DNA of 64,000 nucleotides from NCBI RefSeq assembly GCF_029844725.1, contig NZ_JAOCKJ010000008.1, forward strand, positions 124,001-188,000. The letters run 5' to 3'. A program made the translations under genes and the position numbers. The notes under the pieces are model-generated. The model was given only the letters and a program-made list of their open reading frames with translations. It was not told where the DNA came from and made no database searches. The DNA comes from Pantoea sp. GD03673. GTDB taxonomy: Bacteria; Pseudomonadota; Gammaproteobacteria; Enterobacterales; Enterobacteriaceae. Positions within the stretch are counted from its first letter, which is position 1. Every line of letters begins with the position of its first letter. Shown piece by piece: positions 29,877 to 38,649 of the stretch.

Positions 29877-30851
29877 TTACTTCAGCGCCTGCGGGTTCAC
29901 GCAGTTTTTTTCGACGCTGCCGCCAAGCGCAGCGATAAGATTCTCAACCGCATCCTGCATCATGCCGTAGCGGGTTTCATGGGTGGCGGAACCGATGTGC
30001 GGCAGCGTGACCACGTTGGGCAGCGACAGCAGCGGAGAGTCGGCAGCGACCGGCTCCTGCTCAAACACATCCAGCCCGGCGGCATGCAGTTTGCCCGCCT
30101 GCAGCGCGGCGATCAGCGCCTTCTCATCCACCACTGGCCCGCGACCGGCGTTGATCAGCACCGCATCGGGCTTCATCAGTTCCAGTTCGGCAGCGCCGAT
30201 CAGATGATGCGTCTCTTCTGTCAGCGGCAGGCTGATGCAGACGAAATCACTCTGCTTCAGCAGCGCCTCCAGCTCGCAGCGCTGGGCGCCAAAGCGCGAC
30301 TGCGCCTCTTCATGTTCGCGGCGGGCGTTGTAAAGGATGTTCATGCCGAAGCCAAAGTGCGCGCGCTGCGCCAGCGCCATGCCGATACGTCCCATGCCGA
30401 GAATACCCAGCGTTTTATGGTGCACGTCGATGCCGAACTGTGCCGGACCAATGCTCTTCTGCCAGTTGCCCGCTTTAACCCAGGCATCCAGCTCCGGCAC
30501 CCGGCGCGCCGTGCTCAGCACCAGTGCCATCATGGTGTCGGCCACGGTTTCGGTCAGCACGGTCGGGGTGTGCATCAGTACCACATGACGCTGATTCAGT
30601 GCATCAACATCAAAATTGTCGTAGCCCACAGAGACACTGGAGCAGACGCGCAGGTTAGGCATTTTCGCCAGCAAATCGCCATTCACTTTACCGCCCGATC
30701 CCAGCAGACCTTCTGCCTGCTGAAATACCTCAGCGTGCTGCTGCTGGCTTTCCGGCGAAAGATCGCTGATTTCCGTCACGTCACACTGTTCAGCCAGGCG
30801 CGCATAGAGATCGTCAGGCAGTTTTTTATAAAGAATTACAGCGGGTTTCAT
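29877..30851 (-). CDS. ghrB: 2-ketogluconate/glyoxylate/hydroxypyruvate reductase (GhrB/KguD)
   Basis: A 324-residue D-2-hydroxyacid dehydrogenase, the same length as E. coli GhrB (TkrA). The Rossmann motif [24 protein letters not shown] is at about 145-168. The catalytic set is Arg in [12 protein letters not shown], Glu in DVFEQEP and His in [13 protein letters not shown]. It reduces 2-ketogluconate, hydroxypyruvate or glyoxylate with NADPH. In the kgu operon order of Pseudomonas this slot is kguD, which reduces 2-keto-6-phosphogluconate; in E. coli ghrB sits next to yiaD/tag, also nearby here. Both readings fit, and the position after kguT favours a KguD role. ATG 30851 was chosen from family alignment. 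Confidence 0.88.
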   Translation of the reverse strand: MKPAVILYKKLPDDLYARLAEQCDVTEISDLSPESQQQHAEVFQQAEGLLGSGGKVNGDLLAKMPNLRVCSSVSVGYDNFDVDALNQRHVVLMHTPTVLTETVADTMMALVLSTARRVPELDAWVKAGNWQKSIGPAQFGIDVHHKTLGILGMGRIGMALAQRAHFGFGMNILYNARREHEEAQSRFGAQRCELEALLKQSDFVCISLPLTEETHHLIGAAELELMKPDAVLINAGRGPVVDEKALIAALQAGKLHAAGLDVFEQEPVAADSPLLSLPNVVTLPHIGSATHETRYGMMQDAVENLIAALGGSVEKNCVNPQALK

Positions 30852-30877
30852 TCGGTGGCTCCCGGTCAATAAGTAGC

Positions 30878-30897
30878 GGGCGGCTTGCAGGCCGCCC
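30878..30897 (-). terminator. Stem-loop between kguT and ghrB/kguD
   Basis: GGGCGGC and GCCGCCC pair around a 6-base loop. It has no T-run, so it probably stabilises the upstream transcript or attenuates rather than ends it. The adjoining 30900-31009 also contains a piece related to the repeat at 21040. Confidence 0.45.
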
Positions 30898-31009
30898 GGA
30901 GAAACAGAGGTTAACGCTTTCGCTTTCAGCCTGCTTTCCTGGCAAATGCGATGGGCGCTGACACCGGTAGCAAAGCCTCGCGGAGCAACACCCTTCAGCG
31001 TTTACGCTT

Positions 31010-32290
31010 TCAGGCCGGTTTCGCACCCTGCAGCGGCGGTGCTTTGTTCTGCGCCGGTTTCACAATCAGCGTCAGCCACACCGAAACCAGCAGGGCCGAT
31101 CCCATGAAGATGTAAGACGCCGACGGGCTGCCGGTGGCACCATTAAGATAGCCGACAATCCATGAACCGATGAACGACCCCAGCGCACCCATGCTGTTGA
31201 TCAGCGCCATCGCGCCACCGGCAACATTGCGTGGCAGCATCTCAGGAATAATGGCGAAGAACGGTCCGTAAGGCGCATACATTGCGGCACCGGCAATCAC
31301 TAACAGCGTGTAGGACATCCAGAAATTATTCGACCCCACCAGATAAGAGCCGAGGAAGGCCAGCGCGCCCACCAGCAGCAGCGGCCAGACGAACAGCTTA
31401 CGGTTCTGGGTTTTGTCCGACGCCCAGGAGACCACCACCATCGCAATGGTCGCCGCCAGATAAGGGACGGCTGAGAGCCAGCCCGCTTCAACCATGCCCA
31501 TCTGCGTGCCGTTGCGCAGAATCGACGGCAGCCACAGCACAAAGCCGTACACACCGATACTCCAGGCGAAATATTGCAGGCAGAGAATGATGACGTTGCG
31601 GTTACGGAACGCTTCACCGTAGTTACGCACCGCCTTGATGTTTTCCTGCTCTTTCTGCAGTTCCGCCTGCAATGCCGCTTTCTCAGCGTCGCTCATCCAG
31701 CGCGCCTGTGCGGGTTTATCCTGCACCAGGAACCACCAGGCAATCGCCCAGATCACCGCCGGAATCCCTTCGAAGATAAACATCTCACGCCAGCCAAATG
31801 ATTCAATCAGATAGCCCGACACCACCGACATCCACAGTACCGTGACCGGATTTCCCAGAATCAGGAAGGTGTTGGCACGGGAACGTTCCGATTTGGTAAA
31901 CCAGTTGCTGATATAAATCAGCATCGCAGGCATCACCGCGGCTTCCACCACGCCCAGCACAAAGCGAATAGCCGCCAGCATGGGAATGTTGCTGACTACG
32001 CCGGTCAGCGAAGCGCAGCCACCCCACAGGATCAGGCAGCCGAAGATCAGTTTTTTCACGCTGCGGCGTTCGGCGTAAATCGCACCCGGGATCTGGAAAA
32101 AGAAGTAACCCAGGAAGAACAGCGCACCCAGCAGCGAGGACATGCCTTTGGTGATGCCGAGATCGTCATTAATCCCGGCAGCAGAAGCGAAGCTAAAATT
32201 TGCACGATCGAGATACGCCAGGCTGTAGGTGATAAACACGATGGGCATGATGAACCACCAGCGTTTTGGCGCGATTGTCTGCTTTTTCAT
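31010..32290 (-). CDS. kguT: 2-ketogluconate transporter KguT (MFS, ACS family)
   Basis: A 426-residue major facilitator with twelve predicted helices, an anion:cation symporter-type N-terminus (WWFIMPIVFITYSLAYLDRANFSFA) and FFFQIPGAIYAERRSVKKLI at loop 2-3. The family carries sugar acids. Placement between kguK and the 2-ketoacid reductase, in the order kguE-kguK-kguT-kguD, supports 2-ketogluconate uptake. Confidence 0.87.
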   Translation of the reverse strand: MKKQTIAPKRWWFIMPIVFITYSLAYLDRANFSFASAAGINDDLGITKGMSSLLGALFFLGYFFFQIPGAIYAERRSVKKLIFGCLILWGGCASLTGVVSNIPMLAAIRFVLGVVEAAVMPAMLIYISNWFTKSERSRANTFLILGNPVTVLWMSVVSGYLIESFGWREMFIFEGIPAVIWAIAWWFLVQDKPAQARWMSDAEKAALQAELQKEQENIKAVRNYGEAFRNRNVIILCLQYFAWSIGVYGFVLWLPSILRNGTQMGMVEAGWLSAVPYLAATIAMVVVSWASDKTQNRKLFVWPLLLVGALAFLGSYLVGSNNFWMSYTLLVIAGAAMYAPYGPFFAIIPEMLPRNVAGGAMALINSMGALGSFIGSWIVGYLNGATGSPSASYIFMGSALLVSVWLTLIVKPAQNKAPPLQGAKPA

Positions 32291-32322
32291 CGGGAACTCC
32301 TGTGTCTGTAGAGGGGCGCGAA

Positions 32323-33288
32323 CTACACGTCGCCCAGTTGCTGACGCGTCGGCAGACCTTCGCTGTCACCAATGACCTGAATTGCCATCGAACCAATTTT
32401 ATTGCCACGACGAATCGCCTGCGGCAGCGACTGACCTTCCAGCAGGGCGCTTATCACACCAACGGCAAAGCCGTCACCGGCACCGACGGTGTCCACGACA
32501 TTGTCGACTTTCACCGCCGCAACCTGACCCTGTTCGCCCTGTGCGGTTTTATACCAGGCACCGTCACAACCGGTTTTGATCACCACGGCTTTCACTCCCC
32601 TGTCGAGATAGAAATCCGCGATCGCTTCCGGCTGACGATAGCCCGTCAGAATCAGCCCCTCTTTTTCACCCGGCAGTACACAGTCGGCATACTCCGCCAG
32701 CAGATTGAGCTGCTTACGCATCTCCTCTTCGCTGCGCCACAGCACCGGCCGCAGGTTAGGGTCAAACGAAATGGTTTTACCGCGTGCGCGCATCTCTTTG
32801 GCGGTGTGCTTCAGCAGTTCCAGCGAACTCTCTGACAGCGCCGCCGCCACACCGCTCAGATGCAGATGACGCGCCGAGCCAAAATAGTCCGCATCAAAAT
32901 CATCAACCGACAGATGGCTGGCGGCAGAGCCTTTACGGAAATATTCCACCAGCGGATCCGAGCCGTCATCAACTTTTGACTTGAGCTGAAAACCGGTGGG
33001 ATAGCGCTTATCAACCGTTACGCGGGCGTGGTCGACACCCTCTTTTTCCAGCTGCTGGCAGATAAACCGGCCAAAAGCGTCATCGCCGATACGGCTGACC
33101 CAGCCCACTTTCAAACCAAGACGGGCCAGGCCGGTCGCCACATTGAGTTCAGCGCCCGCCGCGCGTTTAACAAAGGTCTCTGCTGCGGCGAGGTCGCCGG
33201 TTTCACGGGCGATGAACATCGCCATCGCTTCACCGATGGTGACAACATCAAGCGGACCGTTGTGATGCATAGTGTGATGCGTCGTCAT
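32323..33288 (-). CDS. kguK: 2-ketogluconate kinase KguK (PfkB/ribokinase family)
   Basis: A 321-residue PfkB sugar kinase: GEAMAMFIARETGDLAAAETFVKRAAGAELNVATGLARLG near the N-terminus (substrate lid region), VLWRSEEEM in the middle, and the C-terminal anion hole DTVGAGDGFAVGVISALLEG with the catalytic Asp. It phosphorylates 2-ketogluconate to 2-keto-6-phosphogluconate. GTG 33294 overlaps the AAGGAG, so ATG 33288, 5 bases from it, is taken. It starts 9 bases after the kguE stop. Confidence 0.88.
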   Translation of the reverse strand: MTTHHTMHHNGPLDVVTIGEAMAMFIARETGDLAAAETFVKRAAGAELNVATGLARLGLKVGWVSRIGDDAFGRFICQQLEKEGVDHARVTVDKRYPTGFQLKSKVDDGSDPLVEYFRKGSAASHLSVDDFDADYFGSARHLHLSGVAAALSESSLELLKHTAKEMRARGKTISFDPNLRPVLWRSEEEMRKQLNLLAEYADCVLPGEKEGLILTGYRQPEAIADFYLDRGVKAVVIKTGCDGAWYKTAQGEQGQVAAVKVDNVVDTVGAGDGFAVGVISALLEGQSLPQAIRRGNKIGSMAIQVIGDSEGLPTRQQLGDV

Positions 33289-33297
33289 CTTCACTCC

Positions 33298-34047
33298 TTA
33301 CACGTTACGCAGCAGCGACACATAGTGGCGTGTCACCGCAGTCAGATCGTCGCCTTCCAGCGGAAACTCAATACCGCGCGGCGCGCGGGCGGGCAGCTGT
33401 TGCAACAGGGTGCGCCAGTGGTCGTCAGCCTCATCCAGCGCAATCGCACGGAAACTGTCATGATGGGGCACTGCGGCTTTGACATGCACATAGCCTACCT
33501 GCGCAGCCAGCTGCTGTGCGGCCTCGTCGGCGTTTTCGCCGGTCCAGCACCAGTTACCCATATCAAAGGTCATGCTGATCGGCAGTCCGGCCTCCCTGAC
33601 CGCCGTGAAAAACGCGACGGACGGTGCCAGGCGGCCCTGTTCGGTCTGGTCATTTTCCACCGTCAGCTGAAACGGCAGATCCGACAGCTGCGCCTGCAAC
33701 GTTTCGCCAGGCAGCACGCCCGGGAAGTCTCCCAGCGCCAGCTTCAGCCGCTGAGCGTTTAGCTGGCGTGCTTCTTCAACGTAGTGGGTTATGCGTGGAT
33801 TGATTTCGCCGCCGTCACAAAACAGCGTATCCGGCACGGAATAGCTGGCCTGCAACTGATGCTCAGCTATCGCCCCGGCCAGCGCAGGCAGATCGGCCAG
33901 CGCCGCGTCATCAAGCAGTTCGCGGCGGATTTCGACCCCGTCAGCGCCCGCCTGCTGGATAATCGGCAAGAGCGCACGCTGACCGCCGAGTGCGGCAATC
34001 TGTGCGTGGCCATAAGCGGCGGTCACCACGATGATGTCAGGTTTCAT
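33298..34047 (-). CDS. kguE: KguE, sugar phosphate isomerase/epimerase-like (TIM barrel)
   Basis: The 249-residue product has the AP-endonuclease-2/xylose-isomerase-like TIM barrel: LLPIIQQAGADGVEIRRELL, LTVENDQTEQG with a metal-binding Glu, MTFDMGNWCWTGENADEA and YVHVKAAV. In Pseudomonas kguE is the first gene of the kgu operon; its exact reaction is not settled. Here it also leads the operon, directly after the PtxS operator. Confidence 0.85.
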   Translation of the reverse strand: MKPDIIVVTAAYGHAQIAALGGQRALLPIIQQAGADGVEIRRELLDDAALADLPALAGAIAEHQLQASYSVPDTLFCDGGEINPRITHYVEEARQLNAQRLKLALGDFPGVLPGETLQAQLSDLPFQLTVENDQTEQGRLAPSVAFFTAVREAGLPISMTFDMGNWCWTGENADEAAQQLAAQVGYVHVKAAVPHHDSFRAIALDEADDHWRTLLQQLPARAPRGIEFPLEGDDLTAVTRHYVSLLRNV

Positions 34048-34097
34048 GTTCTACTCCACGGCAGTCTTCTGCCCATAACGAATAGAAAAACCCTAAA

Positions 34098-34111
34098 TGG
34101 AACCGGTTCCA
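34098..34111. promoter_or_regulatory. PtxS-type operator upstream of kguE
   Basis: TGGAACCGGTTCCA is a perfect 14-bp palindrome lying 50 bases before kguE. The Pseudomonas PtxS operator is TGAAACCGGTTTCA, differing at one base per half-site. Repression relieved by 2-ketogluconate is therefore expected. Confidence 0.85.
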
Positions 34112-34186
34112 AAGCAAAGCAGCAATCTGTGAAATTATGATCGTGCTCACGAAGCGAGCACGTAAACGGAAGGTTAAATCTGAAAT

Positions 34187-35212
34187 TCAGGCGAGAGGCT
34201 GGCTGGAGCCGCGAACAATCAGTTCGCCAGAGAATACCTGCTCAGCAACGGGTAATTCGCTGCCCTCGATGCGTGCAATCAATCGCTCCAGCGCGCTAAA
34301 GCCAATCTGCCACGTCGGTTGTTTCAGCGTGGTGATCCCGACCCCGGCCAGCGCTGCCCACTCCAGTTCGTCAAAACCGAGCAGGCCGATATCACGGCCC
34401 CAGTGCAGGTTAAGGCGTTGCAGCGATCGCGCAACCTGCAGCGTCAGTGCTCCGTTGGCGACCATTACCGCACAGCGTTTGCCGCTGTACTGCTGATGGA
34501 AGGCCAGCAGCGCCTGGTCCAGTGCGGCGGGCTGATGCAGCGGCACTTCCACATTCTCATGTTCAACCTGCGGATGCGCCGACAGCAGCTGGCGGAAAGC
34601 CTGCAGACGCTCGCGGCGTGTGTTAACACTGCCCAGTGGCTCACTGAGAAACAGCAGGGCGTCATAGCCATTGTCGACCAGATGGCGGGTGGCCGTTTCG
34701 GCTGCTTCCGCATTGTTCAGGCCCACCACATCACAGGGGAAGTCAGGAATTTTGCGGTCAATCAGTACCATCGGCAGCAGGGACTGTTGCAGATGGTTCA
34801 GCACCTCTTCACGCATCCCGACCGCGTTAACCACGATCCCCTCTACCTGATAGCTGCTCAGCAGTTGCAGATAATGCTGCTCAAGATCCACTTCATTGTT
34901 GGTGTTACACATCAGCAGCGTGAAACCCTGCTCCCGGCAGGCGGCTTCAATGCCGCTCATCACATCAACGGAATAGGGATTGGTGATATCGGCGATAATA
35001 AGCCCGATGAGTCGGGTCCGTCCGCGCTTCAGGCCGCGCGCCATCTGGCTCGGACGATAGCTGAGATCCGCAATGGCCTGTTCAATCCGCGCTTTTAAAT
35101 CGGCAGAGAGCAGATGCAGTTCCCCATTGAGGTAGCGTGAAACGCTGGTTTTACCGGTTCGTGCCGCGTGAGCAACATCGCTGATGGTGGCGCGAGGCGG
35201 CCTGATTTTCAT
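34187..35212 (-). CDS. ptxS: PtxS, LacI-family repressor of the kgu operon
   Basis: The 341-residue protein has a LacI helix-turn-helix (ATISDVAHAARTGKTSVSRYLNGE, residues about 8-31) with a hinge helix (RPSQMARGLKRGRT) and a periplasmic-binding-type sensor domain (LIGLIIADITNPYSVDVMSGIE onward). PtxS of Pseudomonas, of similar length, represses kguEKTD and itself and responds to 2-ketogluconate. The location next to kguE on the same strand and the operator between them agree. The frame is open upstream to 35308, but the family start is ATG 35212. Confidence 0.87.
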   Translation of the reverse strand: MKIRPPRATISDVAHAARTGKTSVSRYLNGELHLLSADLKARIEQAIADLSYRPSQMARGLKRGRTRLIGLIIADITNPYSVDVMSGIEAACREQGFTLLMCNTNNEVDLEQHYLQLLSSYQVEGIVVNAVGMREEVLNHLQQSLLPMVLIDRKIPDFPCDVVGLNNAEAAETATRHLVDNGYDALLFLSEPLGSVNTRRERLQAFRQLLSAHPQVEHENVEVPLHQPAALDQALLAFHQQYSGKRCAVMVANGALTLQVARSLQRLNLHWGRDIGLLGFDELEWAALAGVGITTLKQPTWQIGFSALERLIARIEGSELPVAEQVFSGELIVRGSSQPLA

Positions 35213-35277
35213 GAGATATCCTGCGAAATTAGAAACCAGGCAGAGACTAGCACAAGCGAAGCCTGGCGCAAAAAGTG

Positions 35278-36261
35278 CTACGCCGGTAATTGCAGCCAGG
35301 GTTGCCACAGGGTCTGTAACGTTTCTGGCGGTGCGCCATTGATCAGTTGCATGACCATTTCAGCCACCTGTTCACCGGCCTGATGCGGTGTTGCCTGGCG
35401 AATCGCCGCAATGGGGTGATCGAGAATCGCATCCCGCGGCAATCCCTCCCAGCCCGCCAGCAGAATGGCCCGCTCCCCCGCAGACCGTCCCGCCTGTTGC
35501 AGTGCCAGCGCGGCGCCTTCAGCCAGGGCGGCGCAGTCGGTGATAATCACTTCCGGCGCGGGTTCCTCTGCCAGCCACTCACGCGTCTGGTGATAGCCCG
35601 CGCGGCGCGACGCTGGGACCGCCGCCATCGCATAAGGCGCAACGTCCCCCAGCGCCGTCAGATACCCCTGACGCCGGTCGCGCACCCGCGTGCTGTTCTC
35701 ATTGCTGCCAAGCCAGGCTATCCGCTGCCGTCCCTGCGCCAGCGACCAGCCCACCGCCAGTTGTGAACCGGCAAAGTGATCAACATCAAACCAGGCGTAG
35801 GTGGATGGCAGATTGCTGCGGCCCAGCGCCAGAAAACGAAAGCTGGTCTGGAGCAGTGCATGAAGCCGGCTGTCTTCCGGCGTGGTGTGACCGACGATCA
35901 GGGCATCGACCGCCCCACTGCGCAACAGGCGCGTCAGGGTCGCCTGACTCTGCTGTTGCTTATCCGCCAGCAATAGCAGGTTGATTTCATGGCGGGCAAG
36001 GTGATGATCCAGCGCCAGCAGCATGTCGCTGAAGTCGCTGCCACTCAGGGAAGAGTCAATAACCGGATAAACGAGCCCCACTGCGTTAGCGCGTCCGGTT
36101 TTCAGACGCCGGGCCGCCGCATTAGGCCGGTAGCCGCGCCGCTGCGCTTCCTCTTCAATGCGTTTACGCGTCTCCTGAGCGACATCCTGGTAACCGTTGA
36201 GGGCGCGGCTGACAGTGGTGACGGAAAGGCCTAAAACTGCAGCGATGGCTTTAAGAGACAT
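35278..36261 (-). CDS. LacI-family regulator, target unknown
   Basis: A 327-residue repressor-type protein: helix-turn-helix MSLKAIAAVLGLSVTTVSRALNGYQDVAQETRKRIEEEAQRRGYRPNAAARRLKTGRAN, written here to show only the motif region, residues 1-58, then a sugar-binding-type domain beginning VGLVYPVIDSSLSGSDF. The ligand is not evident and no catabolic genes adjoin it except ptxS/kgu, which have their own repressor. A perfect palindrome 13 bases upstream of the start suggests autoregulation. It lies 65 bases upstream of ptxS on the same strand. Confidence 0.82.
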   Translation of the reverse strand: MSLKAIAAVLGLSVTTVSRALNGYQDVAQETRKRIEEEAQRRGYRPNAAARRLKTGRANAVGLVYPVIDSSLSGSDFSDMLLALDHHLARHEINLLLLADKQQQSQATLTRLLRSGAVDALIVGHTTPEDSRLHALLQTSFRFLALGRSNLPSTYAWFDVDHFAGSQLAVGWSLAQGRQRIAWLGSNENSTRVRDRRQGYLTALGDVAPYAMAAVPASRRAGYHQTREWLAEEPAPEVIITDCAALAEGAALALQQAGRSAGERAILLAGWEGLPRDAILDHPIAAIRQATPHQAGEQVAEMVMQLINGAPPETLQTLWQPWLQLPA

Positions 36262-36273
36262 GGGACAAGTCCA

Positions 36274-36292
36274 CTGATCAATTTTTGATCAG
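36274..36292. promoter_or_regulatory. Palindromic operator candidate upstream of the LacI gene
   Basis: CTGATCAA and TTGATCAG flank TTT, a perfect 8-3-8 inverted repeat 13 bases before the LacI-family start. Its position fits a self-binding site. The odd-length spacing differs from the even CG-centred LacI-family consensus, so another regulator is possible. Confidence 0.5.
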
Positions 36293-36395
36293 ACTACCAT
36301 AAGGCCTCTGCTGGCTCTATCTGCAGAGACATTACTGGCGCCTTTAACGTGAAGCTTTACAGAAAAGGCACGCCCCCTGACGGGGGCGACCGCGA

Positions 36396-37058
36396 TTATC
36401 CCAGCGGGGTGAGCGTGATTTCAACACGGCGGTTTTGCGCTTTGCCTGCTTCCGTGCTGTTGCTGGCAACCGGGTTATCCGGGCCTGCACCCTGCGTGCG
36501 CAGGCGATCGCTGGCGACACCCTGCACGATTAACGCACTGGCGACGCTTTCAGCACGCTGCTGTGACAGACGCATGTTCAGCGCACGGGTGCCGGTGCTG
36601 TCGGTGTAACCCACAACGTTTACCGCTGTTTTCGGATACTCTTTCAGCACCATTGAAACCCCGGTCAGGGTGTTCGCACCGGCAGGTTTCAGACTGCTGC
36701 TGCTGGAGTCGAAGGTGACATTGTTTGGCATATTCAGGACGATGTTATCGCCATTACGGGTCACGCTGACGCCGGTTCCGCGCATCTTGTCGCGCAGTTT
36801 GGCTTCCTGCACGTCCATGTAGTAACCCACGCCACCGCCCAGCGCCGCGCCGCCTGCGGCACCAATCAGCGCACCTTTACGACGATCTTTCTTCGACGAA
36901 GAGAGCACGCCGACACCGGCACCCACTAAGGCCCCCAGGCCCGCGCCAACGCCTGACTTACCCGCCTGCGATTCGCCGGTGTAAGGATTGGTGGTACAGC
37001 CTGGCAGGGCCAGACTGCCGCTTAATAACAAGGTGATGGCGATTAATTTCTTCTGCAT
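36396..37058 (-). CDS. yiaD: OmpA-family outer membrane lipoprotein YiaD
   Basis: The 220-residue product starts with a lipoprotein signal (MQKKLIAITLLLSGSLALPGC, lipobox LPGC). A glycine-zipper region (SGVGAGLGALVGAGVGVL and GALIGAAGGAALGGGVGYY) and a C-terminal OmpA-like peptidoglycan-binding domain (VVGYTDSTGTRALNMRLSQQRAESVASAL, QNRRVEI) follow. It matches E. coli YiaD, a suppressor of BamD defects. ATG 37058 was chosen because AGGGA is 7 bases upstream and the signal peptide begins there. It follows tag by 110 bases on the same strand. Confidence 0.94.
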   Translation of the reverse strand: MQKKLIAITLLLSGSLALPGCTTNPYTGESQAGKSGVGAGLGALVGAGVGVLSSSKKDRRKGALIGAAGGAALGGGVGYYMDVQEAKLRDKMRGTGVSVTRNGDNIVLNMPNNVTFDSSSSSLKPAGANTLTGVSMVLKEYPKTAVNVVGYTDSTGTRALNMRLSQQRAESVASALIVQGVASDRLRTQGAGPDNPVASNSTEAGKAQNRRVEITLTPLG

Positions 37059-37168
37059 TTTTGTTCCCTTACATTCGACACACAGGGAAAAACCTTTCCC
37101 ATAAGTGGCACGATTATGCCGCCTGGTGACCGGGAATGTAGTACGGAAAAATCCTGATTTACCGGGAA

Positions 37169-37735
37169 TCACCCCTTTTGATTGTCAGGGTGGCAAAAAC
37201 AGTTGCTCTGATGATCGTTTATCAGCCCGCAGGCCTGCATAAACGCGTAGCAAATTGTAGGGCCGATGAATTTGAAACCACGCTGCTTTAGCGCCTTCGA
37301 GAGCGCAACGGCCTGCTCTGAGGTGGTGGGTGCCTGACTGTAATCCGGGTAACGGTGAACAATTTGCACGTTATCGACAAACTGCCAGACGAAGTGACTG
37401 AAATCCTCGCCTTTCGCTTCCATCTCAAGAAAAGCGCGGGCATTCGCGATAATGGCCGCGATTTTACCCGCGTGGCGGATAATGCCGCTGTTGCGCATCA
37501 GCGCGTCGATGTCGGCAGCATGCATCTGCGCAATAGACTGCGGATCAAACTGATGAAACGCAGCCCGATAATTTTCGCGCTTTTTCAGCACGGTAATCCA
37601 GGATAATCCCGCCTGCTGTCCTTCCAGACAGAGCATCTCAAACAGCGCACGGGGGTCTCTCTGCGCCACGCCCCACTCCCTGTCGTGATAAGCCAGATAG
37701 AGAGGGTCCTGCGTTACCCAGCCACATCGTTGCAT
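37169..37735 (-). CDS. tag: DNA-3-methyladenine glycosylase I
   Basis: The 188-residue enzyme excises 3-methyladenine from DNA. Start MQRCGWVTQDPLYLAYHDREWGV, the aromatic base pocket FEMLCLEGQQAGLSWITVLKKRENYR with catalytic Glu, and the C-terminal zinc snap (Cys4, His17 and NCFCHPD) are all present. Length and neighbours (yiaD, a yhjY-like gene) match the E. coli order. Confidence 0.96.
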   Translation of the reverse strand: MQRCGWVTQDPLYLAYHDREWGVAQRDPRALFEMLCLEGQQAGLSWITVLKKRENYRAAFHQFDPQSIAQMHAADIDALMRNSGIIRHAGKIAAIIANARAFLEMEAKGEDFSHFVWQFVDNVQIVHRYPDYSQAPTTSEQAVALSKALKQRGFKFIGPTICYAFMQACGLINDHQSNCFCHPDNQKG

Positions 37736-37888
37736 CGTTTTTCCTTTAATCACGAGAATATTTTAGCGGTCCGCTTGATCTTAGAATTAATCGGTTGATA
37801 GTTAAACGATCAGCGGTTAAATATCAGAGACGGGCCGAACATTTAATTAAGACGCCGGATAATAACTTCAGCCGTGCCTGGAGAAGCG

Positions 37889-38575
37889 ATGTTGCCGAGA
37901 AGCGGTTGGAAAGGTCTGCGGACCTGCTGTGCTTTAGGGCTGTTACTCTTAACGCAACCGACGTTTGCCCGCGGCGGCACCTCTGCGCCTCAGCACGCTG
38001 ACTTTCTTCCCGACTACGACACGATTCTGGCGGAGAAGATCGCCCTGACCCCACTTGCCTTCAGCGATGAAAGCCGTGCCCTGTTTGAAGCGGCAATCAA
38101 CTCACCCACCGCGTCCCCCATCGCCCTGCACAGTGAAACCGGCAGCACAGGCACCACCCCGCTGGGAAAACGCTATCGGGCGGGCGTTGACCTGCCCATT
38201 GCCGGGTCATTGACTACCGGACCGGTGGCGCAGTATGCAGTCGATCCGCAGCAGATGAACTGTCTGCAATGTGACTACAGCGATCAGCAGAGCCGTGAGC
38301 AGAGCGCCAGTGTAGGCTGGCGCATCGATTCGCAGCAGGGATGGATATCCCCCTGGGCGCAGCTGAGTTATTACTATCTGGTGGCGGACACGCCGCAGAC
38401 TCCCCGGCGCGAGGTAACGAACGGCTCGGATCAGTCCGACGGCATCGACCTGAGCATCGGTGCGCAAATGCCCCTGAACGCGAATCTGGCGGCTTTTGCC
38501 GCATTTTCACAAAACGAAGCGCTGAATAATCAGGCGCAGCAACTTTACACCTTTGGCTTCAGCGCCAGTTTCTAG
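37889..38575 (+). CDS. YhjY-like outer-membrane beta-barrel protein
   Basis: A 228-residue protein with a signal peptide (LRTCCALGLLLLTQPTFA) and no homology I recognise until the C-terminal half, which has alternating beta-strands and ends in phenylalanine (LYTFGFSASF) as outer-membrane barrels do. E. coli yhjY, an autotransporter-barrel-like gene, sits next to tag in the same divergent arrangement, so I assign it by context. A lone CXXC-like pair (MNCLQCDYSD) is unusual in a barrel. GGAG 5 bases before ATG 37889 sets the start. Confidence 0.6.
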   Translation: MLPRSGWKGLRTCCALGLLLLTQPTFARGGTSAPQHADFLPDYDTILAEKIALTPLAFSDESRALFEAAINSPTASPIALHSETGSTGTTPLGKRYRAGVDLPIAGSLTTGPVAQYAVDPQQMNCLQCDYSDQQSREQSASVGWRIDSQQGWISPWAQLSYYYLVADTPQTPRREVTNGSDQSDGIDLSIGAQMPLNANLAAFAAFSQNEALNNQAQQLYTFGFSASF

Positions 38576-38649
38576 CGGGGCATAAAAAGAGAAAGGGAAT
38601 CGGGTATTTAAAATATAATGAGTCCGCTAATCATTATACTGGTAACAAA

